Source: Peterkaempfera bronchialis
GTDB lineage: Bacteria; Actinomycetota; Actinomycetes; Streptomycetales; Streptomycetaceae
Reading direction: 5' to 3'
Assembly (NCBI RefSeq): GCF_003258605.2
Contig: NZ_CP031264.1
Span: forward strand, 4,340,001 to 4,404,000
DNA length: 64,000 nt
The translations under genes and the position numbers were made by a program. Below are positions 42,695-51,863 of the stretch, in pieces (positions within the stretch are counted from its first letter, which is position 1; every line of letters begins with the position of its first letter). The notes beneath the pieces are model-generated. The model saw only the letters and a list, made by a program, of their open reading frames with translations. It was not told the DNA's origin and did no database searches.

Positions 42695-45067
42695 TCAGCC
42701 GGTGACCACCGGCAGGACGACGGTCCGGGCGGCGCCGGTCTTGTCCAGGGCCGAGATGATGGCGTCGGCGACATCCCGGGTGGTGACCGGGCCGACGGTG
42801 GAGCCGTGCTTCATCTGGTAGCCGTTGAAGGCGCCGTCGGAGCGGGCCTCCAGCTTCGCCAGGTCGAAGGACGGGACGACCTTGCCGTCGGCGTCCGGTG
42901 CCAGGCGGAGCGACAGGCTGAAGGACGCCAGCCCGAAGGGGATGCCGTAGTCGGCCGGCCCCCGCTTGACGATCACATTGCCGCCGCTGACGATCTGCTT
43001 GCCCAGGCCGTCGGCTGCGGCCTGGAGGTCGGCGGCGGACGCCTTGGGCTGGGCCTCGGTGACCTTGAGCTCGATGGGAGCGGTCTTCTGGCCGAGGGCG
43101 CGGGCCTGGTAGCTCTGCTGGACCGCGACGACGGCCGACTCCACATCGACGGCCTTGCCGGCCTTCGGCGGCACCACGACGGCCGCGCCGGCCGCGGTGA
43201 AGGAGACATAGCCCTCGCGCGGGCCCTGACCCGCCTGGCTGCCCAGCTGCTCCAGGGCGGCGCGCAGCTTGGCCGGGTCGATCTTCACCAGCGGCGGGAC
43301 GGCCTTGGCGTTGCCGGTGAGGGAGTCCATGACGTCCACCGGGTTGTAGCTGTGCTGGGTGAGCAGGTCGACGGTCGCGGTGGTGTCGAAGCTCAGGCCG
43401 GCGGCGGCGGGGTCCAGGGCGACCGCCTTGCCGCCGAGGCGGAGCTGGATGGGCTCCCGGCCGATCTTCGCCACCGTGGAGTCCAGGGTGTGCACGGCGG
43501 CGTCCCGGCTGCTGCCGCCGATGTCGGTGCCGAGCACGGTGATGCCCTTGGGGACGTCCGACTGGTTGAGCATCAGACCGGCGCCATAGGCGACACCGGC
43601 CGCGCAGACCACTGCGGCGACGGCGTAGATCAGCAGCTTGCGGGTGCGGCCCCGGCGGCGGGGGGCGGCGGCCGGAGCGTCGTCCTCCGCGTCGTCCGGC
43701 ACCGGCACCGGAACGGTGACCGGCGCCCGCTGCGCAGGGGGCCGCGCGGCGGCGGCCGGGTGGGCGGCGGGGCGGAAGTCCTCGTTGCGGAAGCCGGCGG
43801 CGAAGGTGTTGCCCTGCGCCTCGGCCTGGCCTGCCGGGAGCGGCGCTCCGGGGGGCGGGAAGGCCGCCGCCGGGAAGGCGGCGGTGGTCTCGCCCGGGCC
43901 GGGGTCGGCCACCGGGGGGAAGCCGCCGACGGCGGTCTCCGCGAGGGCGGCGTCCTGCGGGGCGCCCGCCGGGCCGGTGCCATAGGGAGCGTTGCCGTAG
44001 TCGGGCTGGAACCCGTCGTACGGGGCGGCCGGTGCGCCGCCGCCCTGCTGCGGCAGCGGGCCGGGGGCCGGGCGGCTGCGCACGCCCAGGCCGGGCGGGA
44101 ACGGACCGGCGGTGGGCTGCGGCGCGGGCTGCTGCGGGACGGCACCGGGGAAGGCGTCGTCCTGGGTGTGCCCATGGCCATGTCCCTGCTGGCCGGGCCC
44201 CTGGCCGGGCCCCTGGCCGGGCCCCTGCTGGCCGGGAGGGGTCGCGGTCGGCGGGGCGAAGGGCGTGGCGGGCACGCCGCTGGGGCGCGGGCCGCCCTGC
44301 GGTCCGCCGGGCCGGGGGATGGAGCCGCCGCCGCTCTGCCGCTGCGCTCCGCCGCCCTGCTGCGGCCCCCGCTGCTGCGGCCCGCCGCCCTCGGGGTGGG
44401 TCGCAGGCGCCTCGAAGGCGGGGTGCCCGGGGGTGCGCGGGGGCGCGGAGAAGTCATCGGGCGCCGGGGAGGCCGGCGGCGGTACGGGTGCGCCGCCCGC
44501 CGGAGCGGGGCCCGCAGCGGGACCGGCCGGCCCGCCCTTCTTCCGTGGCCGGAACCATTCGCCGGCCGACGCCGGGGAGCCGCCCGCGCCGTTCCCGCCC
44601 TCCGGGGTCTGCCACTCGGGCGGCAGATTGGGCGGCGTGGAGGTGCGGTTCTCGGCGTCCATCACCCCGAGCACCGGGGAACCGGGCCCGGCGGCCCGGC
44701 GCCGGGAGCCGTCGGCCTGCCGACCGGGGGCCGCACCCTCGGCGGGCGGCTGCTGGTCCGCGGCGTCCGCGTCCTTCACCGGGCTGCGCACCACCACCGG
44801 CGGGATGGGCCGCGAGCCGGGGATGTTGATGCGGATCCGGGTGGTCAGCGTGGTCTCGGTCTTCGGCCCGTCGTCGGCGGCGGGATCCTCCGCCGCGCCG
44901 CCGTCCGGCCCGTAGCCGTCCGGCCCCACGCCCTCCGGCGCAAAGCCGTCCGGCCCGAAGGCGCCCGTGGCCTGCGGGATGCCGTACGGGGGCGTGCCCG
45001 ACGGATAGGCGTCCCCGCCGTTGCGGCGGGGGCTCGGGGACGCGTTGTCAGTTTCGCGGCTGCTCAA
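42695..45067 (-). CDS. Membrane protein, Pro/Gly/Gln-rich N-terminus and PG_binding_4-like ectodomain
   Basis: 790 residues from TTG 45067 (GGAG 5 bases upstream; N-terminus LSSRETDN resembles MSRETD starts of streptomycete homologues as I recall them). Residues 1-470 are disordered and rich in Pro, Gly, Gln and Ala (for example repeated GPGQ at bases 44191-44226). A basic stop (RRRGRTRK) and one transmembrane helix (LLIYAVAAVVCAAGVAYGAG) lie near 475-495. The extracellular 290 residues hold two copies of a domain like the peptidoglycan-binding module found beside VanW (GREPIQLRLGGKAVALDP; YVSFTAAGAAVVVPPKAGKA). Probably links the envelope to a cytoplasmic partner; function unproven. Confidence 0.75.
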   Translation of the reverse strand: MSSRETDNASPSPRRNGGDAYPSGTPPYGIPQATGAFGPDGFAPEGVGPDGYGPDGGAAEDPAADDGPKTETTLTTRIRINIPGSRPIPPVVVRSPVKDADAADQQPPAEGAAPGRQADGSRRRAAGPGSPVLGVMDAENRTSTPPNLPPEWQTPEGGNGAGGSPASAGEWFRPRKKGGPAGPAAGPAPAGGAPVPPPASPAPDDFSAPPRTPGHPAFEAPATHPEGGGPQQRGPQQGGGAQRQSGGGSIPRPGGPQGGPRPSGVPATPFAPPTATPPGQQGPGQGPGQGPGQQGHGHGHTQDDAFPGAVPQQPAPQPTAGPFPPGLGVRSRPAPGPLPQQGGGAPAAPYDGFQPDYGNAPYGTGPAGAPQDAALAETAVGGFPPVADPGPGETTAAFPAAAFPPPGAPLPAGQAEAQGNTFAAGFRNEDFRPAAHPAAAARPPAQRAPVTVPVPVPDDAEDDAPAAAPRRRGRTRKLLIYAVAAVVCAAGVAYGAGLMLNQSDVPKGITVLGTDIGGSSRDAAVHTLDSTVAKIGREPIQLRLGGKAVALDPAAAGLSFDTTATVDLLTQHSYNPVDVMDSLTGNAKAVPPLVKIDPAKLRAALEQLGSQAGQGPREGYVSFTAAGAAVVVPPKAGKAVDVESAVVAVQQSYQARALGQKTAPIELKVTEAQPKASAADLQAAADGLGKQIVSGGNVIVKRGPADYGIPFGLASFSLSLRLAPDADGKVVPSFDLAKLEARSDGAFNGYQMKHGSTVGPVTTRDVADAIISALDKTGAARTVVLPVVTG
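44191..44226. repeat. 12-base tandem repeat x3 within the Pro/Gly-rich gene
   Basis: GGCCGGGCCCCT repeated three times in frame, encoding Gly-Gln-Gly-Pro units. Confidence 0.8.
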
Positions 45068-45433
45068 TGCTGCTCCGGATTCGCCTCTGTCGCCCGCAGG
45101 GGGCGCCAGTCGCGGATTGTGGATCGACCTCCGTGCGGTACGGACGCACGGCGGCTGTGGCCGGCACCGGCCCACGGCCCGGCCCCGGAGGGCACGACCG
45201 GTGCCTCCTGGCTCGCGGACTGCTCCAAGAGTCTAGGGTCCTGCCGGCAGCCCGGCCATCGGCGGGCTGCCGCACCACCATACTGGGAACGCCAGGTCGG
45301 CGAACCGGTTCCGATAGAACCCCGTTGGTCCGAATCACGGCGTATGGCCCTGCCGACGCACCCTGCTGACGGTTCGTCGCCGGTCATCCGAACGCTTTCG
45401 ACGTCTGGAGGACGCGTCAGGGGCATCGGTGGT
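45068..45433. other. Spacer between DUF6113 gene and the Pro/Gly-rich membrane protein gene
   Basis: 366 bases without a gene. It holds the hairpin at 45245-45272 and, on the minus strand, TAGACT (45235-45230), a possible -10 box for the downstream gene with a leader of about 155 bases. Confidence 0.45.
45245..45272 (-). terminator. Hairpin downstream of the mshB-DUF6113 pair
   Basis: Ten-base stem (45245-45254 with 45263-45272), 8-base loop, about 160 bases after the DUF6113 stop. Confidence 0.45.
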
Positions 45434-45937
45434 TCAGCCGCGCCCGGCGCCGCCGGGGCCCGCACCGAACCCGAACATCGTACGGGTCGGCAGAGTGGCG
45501 CAGATCACGCCCCCCACCGCTCCGGCGAAGAGGTAGACGTACGGGCCGATGCCGCTCGCCAGGATGAAGTCGCCCTCGGGGCGCGGGCTCATCAGCACCA
45601 TCAGCGCCAGGAACCAGCCGATCAGCGGCGCCCCGGCCCCCAGCTTGGTGGTGGTCAGCCGCAGCCCGCCGTAGAAGAGGCCCACCGTCGCCGCCAGCGC
45701 CAGCAGCAGGCCGCCGGGGAACCAGAGCGACTGCGCGAAGGACCCGGCCAGCGCGGTCGCCATGCCCAGCACCAGCAGCAGCACATAGGCCGCGATCCGC
45801 GCGCCGCGCGGCGGCGGGGTCTCGGCCAGGCGGGCGGAGCGGGAGCCGAACAGTGCGGCCGGCCCCGACCGGCGCGGCCTGGGCGGCACCGGCAGCGGCT
45901 GGCCCGGGCGGGGGTCCTCCGGCATGGCGGGGCTCAT
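45434..45937 (-). CDS. DUF6113-family membrane protein
   Basis: 167 residues, ATG 45937, overlapping the mshB stop by 4 bases. A Pro/Arg-rich N-terminus of 45 residues precedes four transmembrane segments ([67 protein letters not shown]). It is coupled to mshB, as the Rv1171 homologue is to Rv1170 in mycobacteria. Function unknown; coupling suggests a role related to mycothiol or simply conserved order. Confidence 0.8.
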   Translation of the reverse strand: MSPAMPEDPRPGQPLPVPPRPRRSGPAALFGSRSARLAETPPPRGARIAAYVLLLVLGMATALAGSFAQSLWFPGGLLLALAATVGLFYGGLRLTTTKLGAGAPLIGWFLALMVLMSPRPEGDFILASGIGPYVYLFAGAVGGVICATLPTRTMFGFGAGPGGAGRG

Positions 45938-46902
45938 CGGGCTTCCTCCAGCCCGGCGAAGAGGTCCAGCCCGGCGAAGAGGTCGCCCTCCCAGCCGGCC
46001 GCCGCACCGGAGGTGCCGTGCACCAGCCGGTAGTACTCCATCGCGGGCATCGGCTGGCCCAGGTCGTTGGAGAGGGCGAAGAAGGGGCCGTCCACGGCGA
46101 TCTGGGTGGCGTGCGCCGCCATGGCCGCGGCCTTCCGCCCGGCGTAGGCGGAACCGTCCACCGCCGCCGTCACCAGGGAGTCGTCCACCACTCCGGGGAC
46201 GTCGTCGGCGCTCGCGATGCCGGGGAAGGGGATCTCCCGGCCGGCGGCGCGCAGCGCGGCGAAGCCGGCCTCCAGCACGGAGCGCGGCATGCAGTTCCAG
46301 TAGACCTTGGGGATGTCCCAGGCGGCGCCGAGGTCGGGCCGGAAGGCCGGGTCGGCGGCCAGCTCGCGGCCGCGCATGGCGACCCGGTGGGCCTGGATGT
46401 GGTCGGGGTGGCCGTAGCCGCCGTTCTCGTCGTAGGTCACCAGCACCTGCGGCCGCACCTCGCGGACGACCGCCACCAGGTGCGCGGCGGCCTCGTCCGG
46501 GTCGGCCTGCCAGAAGCAGCCGGGGCGGTCGTTGCTCGCCACGCCCATCATCCCGGAGTCGCGGTAGCGGCCCGGCCCGCCGAGGAAGCGGTGGTCGGTG
46601 ACGCCCAGCTCCTTCATGGCGGCGGCCAGTTCGCCGATGCGGTGCTCGCCGAGGGTGTCGTCCCGGTCGGCGGTGAGATGGGCCAGTTCGGGCGGGATGA
46701 CCTCGCCCTCCTCGCCCAGCGTGCAGGTGACCAGGGTGACGCGGGCGCCCTCGGCCGCGTACCTGGCCATGGTGGCGCCATTGCCGATCGACTCGTCGTC
46801 GGGGTGGGCGTGCACCAGCAGCAGTCGGCGGGGCGGGAGGTCGTCCGCGCCCGCACCGACGGAGTCCTCGGACTGGTCCGGCAGCTGCGGCAGGTCGCTC
46901 AT
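45934..46902 (-). CDS. mshB: N-acetyl-GlcNAc-inositol deacetylase MshB (mycothiol synthesis)
   Basis: 322 residues, ATG 46902. Zn-binding motif [13 protein letters not shown] (His33, Asp36) and [10 protein letters not shown] supply the LmbE/PIG-L-type metal site. Also diagnostic are [20 protein letters not shown] and [16 protein letters not shown]. It removes the acetyl group from GlcNAc-Ins in the second committed step of mycothiol synthesis in the cytosol. The C-terminus has an 18-base in-frame duplication giving [16 protein letters not shown]. Overlaps the DUF6113 gene by 4 bases. Confidence 0.95.
   Translation of the reverse strand: MSDLPQLPDQSEDSVGAGADDLPPRRLLLVHAHPDDESIGNGATMARYAAEGARVTLVTCTLGEEGEVIPPELAHLTADRDDTLGEHRIGELAAAMKELGVTDHRFLGGPGRYRDSGMMGVASNDRPGCFWQADPDEAAAHLVAVVREVRPQVLVTYDENGGYGHPDHIQAHRVAMRGRELAADPAFRPDLGAAWDIPKVYWNCMPRSVLEAGFAALRAAGREIPFPGIASADDVPGVVDDSLVTAAVDGSAYAGRKAAAMAAHATQIAVDGPFFALSNDLGQPMPAMEYYRLVHGTSGAAAGWEGDLFAGLDLFAGLEEAR
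45948..45983. repeat. 18-base tandem duplication at the 3' end of mshB
   Basis: Two identical 18-base units (45948-45965, 45966-45983) adding six residues near the C-terminus. Confidence 0.9.
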
Positions 46903-46953
46903 GGGGGTCAGCCTACGGGCGGCCCTCTCCGGAGGGGGACCGGCGGCCCCGGA

Positions 46954-47148
46954 TCAGAGCTTCAGCCCGTTGATCATGCCGGCCAGATTGCTGGTGACCT
47001 GCTGGATCGAAGGGGCGATGGAGCTGGACGCGAGGTAGAAGCCGAGCAGCGTGCACGCCAGGGCATGCCAGAACTTCAGACCGGACCGGCGGATCAGCAG
47101 TACCACGATGAGCAGCAGCAGGACGGCTGCGGAGATGGTCAGGGCCAT
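46954..47148 (-). CDS. Small two-helix membrane protein
   Basis: 64 residues, ATG 47148. Two hydrophobic segments (LTISAAVLLLLIVVLLI and HALACTLLGFYLASSS) separated by RRSGLKFW. The C-terminal half (IAPSIQQVTSNLAGMINGLKL) is amphipathic. A short conserved streptomycete type from memory, no known function. Lies 51 bases upstream of mshB on the same strand and may be co-transcribed with it. Confidence 0.6.
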   Translation of the reverse strand: MALTISAAVLLLLIVVLLIRRSGLKFWHALACTLLGFYLASSSIAPSIQQVTSNLAGMINGLKL

Positions 47149-47481
47149 GGCGGGTCAACACCTCTCAGCGCGCGCCGCCCGAGGCGGCGGCGGTCGGGAC
47201 CGGCAGGGGACGGTGGGGACGGGCAGCACTGTGCGGCGGAGGTGGGATCCGCCGCGCCGGATGGGGCCAACCGGCTATCCCTTCATACCCGATCGGTCAG
47301 TCCGGCATTACTTTCCGTCAGCCTGCATATGCCGGTGCATAGATGCATCGACGGGGCGCACAGCGGTCAAACCCCGGCGGGCGATGGATCTCCGGGCTCC
47401 CCCCGGTCCGGCGACCGACGCCGCAGGGCGCCGGACGGCGGTACTCCCTCCGGGTGGGCGGGGCGACATAGGGTCACCCGT
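47149..47481. other. Divergent promoter region upstream of the S9 peptidase
   Basis: No gene supported. It contains a TGCAT-AG-ATGCA inverted repeat (47336-47347) and TAGGGT (47469-47474) placed 7 bases before the peptidase ATG, without a Shine-Dalgarno sequence, pointing to a leaderless mRNA. Confidence 0.45.
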
Positions 47482-49593
47482 ATGACCAAGGAGATCTCCT
47501 TCCCCCGGCAGTACTCGCGGACGTTGCGCTACACCCTCGGCGCACCACGCTCCTTCACGGTCTCGCCGGACGGCGACCGGGTGGCCTTCCTCCGTTCCCG
47601 CTCCGGCACCGACCGGGCCAATCTGCTCTGGGTGCTGGACGTGGCGACCGGCCGCGAACACCCCGCCGCCGACCCGGCGGAGCTGCTGGGCAGTGGCGAG
47701 GAGAACCTCTCCCCGGCCGAGCGGGCCCGCCGTGAGCGCAGCCGCGAGGGCTCGGCGGGCATCGTCGGCTACGCCACCGACGCCGCCGCCGAGCTGGCCG
47801 CCTTCGCGCTCTCCGGACGGCTCTTCACCGCCGGTCTGGGCGAGGGCGGGGAGGCCCGCGAGATCCTGGTCACCGGCCCGGTGATCGACCCCCGCCCGGC
47901 CCCCGACGGCCGCCACATCGCCTATGCCACCACCCGGGGCGACCTGCGGGTGGTGACCGGCGACGGCGAGACCGACCGGGCGCTGGCCGAGCCGGAGGCG
48001 GCCGGGGTGACCTGGGGCCAGGCCGAGTTCATCGCCCAGGAGGAGATGGACCGCAGCCGGGGCTTCTGGTGGGCCCCCGAGGGCGACCGGCTGCTGGCCG
48101 CCCGCGCCGACGACACCCCGGTACGGCGCTGGTGGATCGCCGACCCGGCCAACCCGGCCACCGCCCCCGCCGAGGTCGCCTACCCGGCGGCCGGCACCCC
48201 CAACGCCGAGGTCACGCTGGCCGTGCTGGGCCTGGACGGCTCCCGGGTGGACGTCTCCTGGGACCGCAACCGCTACCCGTACCTGGCCCGGGTGCACTGG
48301 TCGGCGGGCGGCCCGCCGCTGCTGCTGGTGCAGGCCCGCGACCAGCGCAGCCAGCTGGTGCTGGCGCTCGACCCGGACACCGGCGCCACCCGCACCCTGC
48401 ATGTGGACGAGGACCCGGTGTGGCTCGATCTCTTCCCCGGCGTCCCCGCCTGGACCCCGGACGGCCGCCTGGTGCGGATCGCCGACGAGGGCGGCGCCCG
48501 GGTGCTCGCGGTCGGCGACCGGGTGCTCACCGGCGCCGCGCTGCACCTGCGTGCGGTACTCGACGTGGGCGCCGACGACCTGCTGGTCACCGCCTCGGCC
48601 GGTGAGGAGGCCGCCGAGCCGGAGATCGGCGAGGTCCATGTGGTGCGGGTCGGCGCGACCGGCGCCACCCGGCTCTCCACCCGGCCCGGCCTGCACACGG
48701 CGGCCCGCTCCGGCCCCACCACCGTGCTGGTCTCCGCCTCGCTGGACCGCCCCGGCAGCCGCGTTCGGGTGCTGCGTGACGGGACCCCGGTCGCCGAGAT
48801 CGCCTCGTACGCCGAGACCCCGGTGATCAGCGCGGAGGTCCGCCTGACGGCGGCCGGCAAGCGGCGCATCCCCTGCGCGGTGCTGCTGCCCACCGGCTAC
48901 GACCGGGACCGCGACGGCCTGCTGCCGGTGCTGATGGACCCGTACGGCGGCCCGCACGGCCAGCGGGTGGTCGCCGCCCGCAACGCCCATCTGACCTCCC
49001 AGTGGTTCGCCGACCAGGGCTTCGCCGTGGTGGTCGCCGACGGCCGGGGCACCCCCGGGCAGAGCCCCACCTGGGAGAAGGCCATCGCCGGCGACTTCGC
49101 CGGGGCCACCCTGGACGACCAGGTGGAGGCGGTGCAGGCGCTCGCCGAGGACTTCCCGCTGGACCTCACCCGGGTCGCCATCCGCGGCTGGTCGTACGGC
49201 GGCTACCTGGCGGCGCTGGCGGTGCTGCGCCGCCCGGACGTCTTCCACGCCGCCGTCTCCGGCGCCCCGGTCACCGACTGGCGGCTGTACGACACCCACT
49301 ACACCGAGCGCTACCTCGGCCACCCCGACGAGCGCCCCGAGGTGTACGACGCCAACTCGCTGACCGCCGACGCCCCGAAGCTCACCCGGCCGCTGATGCT
49401 GATCCACGGTCTGGCCGACGACAACGTGGTGGCCGCGCACACCCTGCGGCTCTCCTCCGCGCTGCTGGCCGCCGGGCGCCCGCACACCGTGCTGCCGCTG
49501 TCGGGCGTCACCCATATGACCCCGCAGGAGGAGGTCGCCGAGAACCTGCTGCTGCTTCAGGTCGACTTCCTCAAGCGGTCGTTGGGCCTCTGA
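47482..49593 (+). CDS. S9 family peptidase, DPP4-like
   Basis: 703 residues from ATG 47482, probably leaderless. The N-terminal 430 residues form a DPP4-type beta propeller (RSFTVSPDGDRVAFLRSRSG, QAEFIAQEEMDRSRGFWWAP with the Glu-Glu motif that binds the substrate N-terminus). The C-terminal alpha/beta hydrolase has Ser571 in GWSYGGY, Asp646 in HGLADDNV and His678 in GVTHMTP. It should release dipeptides (X-Pro or X-Ala) from peptide N-termini. No signal peptide is seen, so it is probably cytosolic and may process imported peptides. Confidence 0.92.
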   Translation: MTKEISFPRQYSRTLRYTLGAPRSFTVSPDGDRVAFLRSRSGTDRANLLWVLDVATGREHPAADPAELLGSGEENLSPAERARRERSREGSAGIVGYATDAAAELAAFALSGRLFTAGLGEGGEAREILVTGPVIDPRPAPDGRHIAYATTRGDLRVVTGDGETDRALAEPEAAGVTWGQAEFIAQEEMDRSRGFWWAPEGDRLLAARADDTPVRRWWIADPANPATAPAEVAYPAAGTPNAEVTLAVLGLDGSRVDVSWDRNRYPYLARVHWSAGGPPLLLVQARDQRSQLVLALDPDTGATRTLHVDEDPVWLDLFPGVPAWTPDGRLVRIADEGGARVLAVGDRVLTGAALHLRAVLDVGADDLLVTASAGEEAAEPEIGEVHVVRVGATGATRLSTRPGLHTAARSGPTTVLVSASLDRPGSRVRVLRDGTPVAEIASYAETPVISAEVRLTAAGKRRIPCAVLLPTGYDRDRDGLLPVLMDPYGGPHGQRVVAARNAHLTSQWFADQGFAVVVADGRGTPGQSPTWEKAIAGDFAGATLDDQVEAVQALAEDFPLDLTRVAIRGWSYGGYLAALAVLRRPDVFHAAVSGAPVTDWRLYDTHYTERYLGHPDERPEVYDANSLTADAPKLTRPLMLIHGLADDNVVAAHTLRLSSALLAAGRPHTVLPLSGVTHMTPQEEVAENLLLLQVDFLKRSLGL

Positions 49594-49599
49594 CCGACC

Positions 49600-49629
49600 G
49601 GTGGCCCCCACCTGCGGGCGGGGGCCACC
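49600..49629. terminator. Bidirectional terminator between S9 peptidase and small membrane protein genes
   Basis: Perfect 10-base stem (49600-49609 with 49620-49629), 10-base loop, between convergent genes. Confidence 0.75.
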
Positions 49630-49637
49630 ACCGCAGC

Positions 49638-49835
49638 TCAGGCGGCCGGTGGGTCCTCCCGGCCGGAGGGCGGGTCCGACCCGGGCGCGCGCGGCTCGGC
49701 GCCGGGGCCCTCCCGCAGCGTGCGCTCCCGTTCCTCCGGCCCGCCCCCCAGCCGGGAGCCCACCAGGGCCCAGACGACCCCGAACAGCAGCGAGGCAGCG
49801 ACCGCCACCACGGCGGTCTCCAACAGGACGCGCAT
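49638..49835 (-). CDS. Small single-helix membrane protein
   Basis: 65 residues, ATG 49835, with GGAGAGAG upstream. One transmembrane helix (LLETAVVAVAASLLFGVVWALVG arranged over residues 4-26) and a charged, Pro-rich tail (GGGPEERERTLREGPG). The good ribosome-binding site supports translation. Function unknown; monocistronic. Confidence 0.55.
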   Translation of the reverse strand: MRVLLETAVVAVAASLLFGVVWALVGSRLGGGPEERERTLREGPGAEPRAPGSDPPSGREDPPAA

Positions 49836-50095
49836 CTCTCTCCGGGGTGTTCCAGGGGCGGTCTTCGCAGCCGTTCACAAGCGCACAAGGTCGGGGTTCC
49901 CTGCCCATGCACGGCGAACCCGCCGAAGCGTACGGCGCGCGGAGCGGACAGCAGGCACACGCCGCGCCGTGACATCCGTCATGCGGAGAACACGACCGGC
50001 CGCACTGCCGCCGCCACCCCGTCCCCCCGCACCCTTGAGCAGTCGGGTCGACGCGCTGAAGTCGACGCACCGGGATGGGGACAGGGGAGAGACGG

Positions 50096-51052
50096 ATGAG
50101 CATCGCGACGCAGCCGCCGCGCGGCGTGCCAGGGCAGGTCGCCGAACCGGCGGAGGTCGCCGCCTTCGCCGCGGTGACCAGGACCTACGGCCAGGTCAGG
50201 GCGGTGGACGGGCTGGACCTGACACTGCGGGCAGGGGAGACGGTCGCGCTGCTCGGCCCCAACGGCGCCGGCAAGTCCACCGCCCTCGACCTGCTGCTGG
50301 GCCTGCGCAACCCCGACTCCGGGTCGGTCCGGCTCTTCGGCTCCACCCCACGGCAGGCGCTGGCGGACGGCCTGGTCGGCGCCATGTTGCAGAGCGGCGG
50401 CCTGATGACCGAGGTCAAGGTCCGCGAACTGGTCCGCTTCGCCTGCGATGTACACCCGCGCGGCTACCCCGTCGACCAGGTGCTGGAGACCGCCGGCATC
50501 ACCGACATCGCCGACCGCAAGGTGGACAGGCTCTCCGGCGGACAGGAGCAGCGGGTCCGCTTTGCGCTCGCCACCGCCGGAGCCAGTGAGCTGATCGTGC
50601 TGGACGAGCCCACCGTCGCCATGGACGTCTCCGCCCGGCAGGCGTTCTGGGGCACCATGCGGGCCCAGGCCGCGGCCGGCCGCACCATCCTCTTCGCCAC
50701 CCACTACCTGGAGGAGGCCGACTCGGTCGCCGACCGCGTCCTGGTGATGCACCGAGGACGGCTGATCGCCGACGGCACCCCGGCCGACATCAAGGCCAGG
50801 GCCGGCGCCCGCCGCATCGTCTTCGACCTGGACCCCGATCCGCACCCCGACCCGGACCAGCTGCGCACCCTGCCCGGGGTCACCGCCCTGGAGCTGCACG
50901 GCCGCACCCTACGGATCCGCTCCACCGACGCCGACGCCACCGTCGCCGCGATCTACCGCGCCGGGCTGTACCCGCACCACCTGGAGGTCACCAGCCTCGG
51001 CCTGGAGCAGGCATTTCTGGCCATCACCGGCACCGAGGAGAGCGCACGATGA
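50096..51052 (+). CDS. ABC exporter ATPase (DrrA/NatA-like)
   Basis: 318 residues from ATG 50096, with GGGGAGAGA upstream. Walker A GPNGAGKSTALDLLLGL, Q-loop MLQSGGLMTEVKV, signature LSGGQEQRVRFALA, Walker B LIVLDEPTVAMD and His-loop FATHYLEEAD. The C-terminal 80 residues match the extra domain of drug-export ATPases. Drives the adjacent ABC-2 permease (4-base overlap). The substrate is unknown; lipid or peptide antibiotics are typical of such two-gene exporters. Confidence 0.9.
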   Translation: MSIATQPPRGVPGQVAEPAEVAAFAAVTRTYGQVRAVDGLDLTLRAGETVALLGPNGAGKSTALDLLLGLRNPDSGSVRLFGSTPRQALADGLVGAMLQSGGLMTEVKVRELVRFACDVHPRGYPVDQVLETAGITDIADRKVDRLSGGQEQRVRFALATAGASELIVLDEPTVAMDVSARQAFWGTMRAQAAAGRTILFATHYLEEADSVADRVLVMHRGRLIADGTPADIKARAGARRIVFDLDPDPHPDPDQLRTLPGVTALELHGRTLRIRSTDADATVAAIYRAGLYPHHLEVTSLGLEQAFLAITGTEESAR

Positions 51053-51780
51053 CCACCCTGATCCGGCTTGAGATCACGCGCGTGCTGCGCAACCGCAAGT
51101 TCCTCTTCTTCAGCCTGCTCTACCCCTCGGTGATCTACCTGCTGATCTCCAGCTCGTACGGGGGCAAGGAGATCACCCCGGGCATGCCCGCCGCCAAGTA
51201 CTTCATGATCTCCATGGCGACCTTCGGCGCCGTCGGCGCCGTGCTCTCCGGCGCCCAGCGGATCGCCACCGAGCGCAAGAACGGCTGGGTGCGGCAACTG
51301 CGGCTGAGCGCGCTGCCCGGCCACGGCTATGTCATCGCCAAGGTCGCCTCGGCCGCCACCGTCTCGCTCCCCGCCATCCTGCTGGTGCTGCTCATCGGCG
51401 GCCTCGGCAAGGGCGTACGACTGGCCGCCTGGCAGTGGCCGGCGCTGCTGCTCGTGCTCTGGGTGGGCAGCTTCGTCTTCGCCGCGCTGGGCGTCGCCCT
51501 CGGCTACGCCGCCGGGCCGGAGGTGGTCCAGCCGGTGGTGATGATCACGTATATGGGGCTCTCCTTCCTCGGCGGCAGCTGGTTCTCGCTCGCGGACGCC
51601 CCGGTCTGGCTCCAGGACATCGGCAAGGCCAGCCCGACCTGGCTCTACAACCAGCTCGGCCGGATCGCCCAGACCGGCGACCTGCCCGGCGCCGGAGCGC
51701 TCACCGGCCTGGCGGCCTACTTCGTGGCCTTCGCGGCGCTCGCCGCCTGGCTGTACCAGCGGGACACCCGGCAGGCCTGA
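51049..51780 (+). CDS. ABC-2 type permease
   Basis: 243 residues, ATG 51049. Six hydrophobic segments, with the ABC-2 features RVLRNRKFLFFSLLYPSVIY at the N-terminus, RIATERKNGWVRQLRLSALP as coupling region, and MGLSFLGGSWFSLADAP ahead of the last helices. Forms the exporter with the preceding ATPase; the ATGA overlap couples translation. In the usual actinomycete layout a sensor kinase and response regulator follow; here only the regulator does. Confidence 0.9.
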   Translation: MTTLIRLEITRVLRNRKFLFFSLLYPSVIYLLISSSYGGKEITPGMPAAKYFMISMATFGAVGAVLSGAQRIATERKNGWVRQLRLSALPGHGYVIAKVASAATVSLPAILLVLLIGGLGKGVRLAAWQWPALLLVLWVGSFVFAALGVALGYAAGPEVVQPVVMITYMGLSFLGGSWFSLADAPVWLQDIGKASPTWLYNQLGRIAQTGDLPGAGALTGLAAYFVAFAALAAWLYQRDTRQA

Positions 51781-51793
51781 CGGCCGCTCTGCC

Positions 51794-51830
51794 GACGCCC
51801 CCGACGCCCCGACGGGCGGCCGGGGGCGTC
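51794..51830 (+). terminator. Hairpin after the ABC-2 permease gene
   Basis: Ten-base stem (51794-51803 with 51821-51830) with an inner GCCC/GGGC pairing, 14 bases after the stop. It suggests the response regulator is transcribed separately. Confidence 0.55.
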
Positions 51831-51851
51831 CGACGTCCATCAGCGCGGCCC

Positions 51852-51857
51852 TAGGCT
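51852..51857 (+). promoter_or_regulatory. Probable -10 box for leaderless response-regulator gene
   Basis: TAGGCT ends 6 bases before ATG 51864; TCCGAC (51829-51834) is a weak -35 box at 17-base spacing. There is no Shine-Dalgarno sequence. Confidence 0.45.
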
Positions 51858-51863
51858 GGCCGC

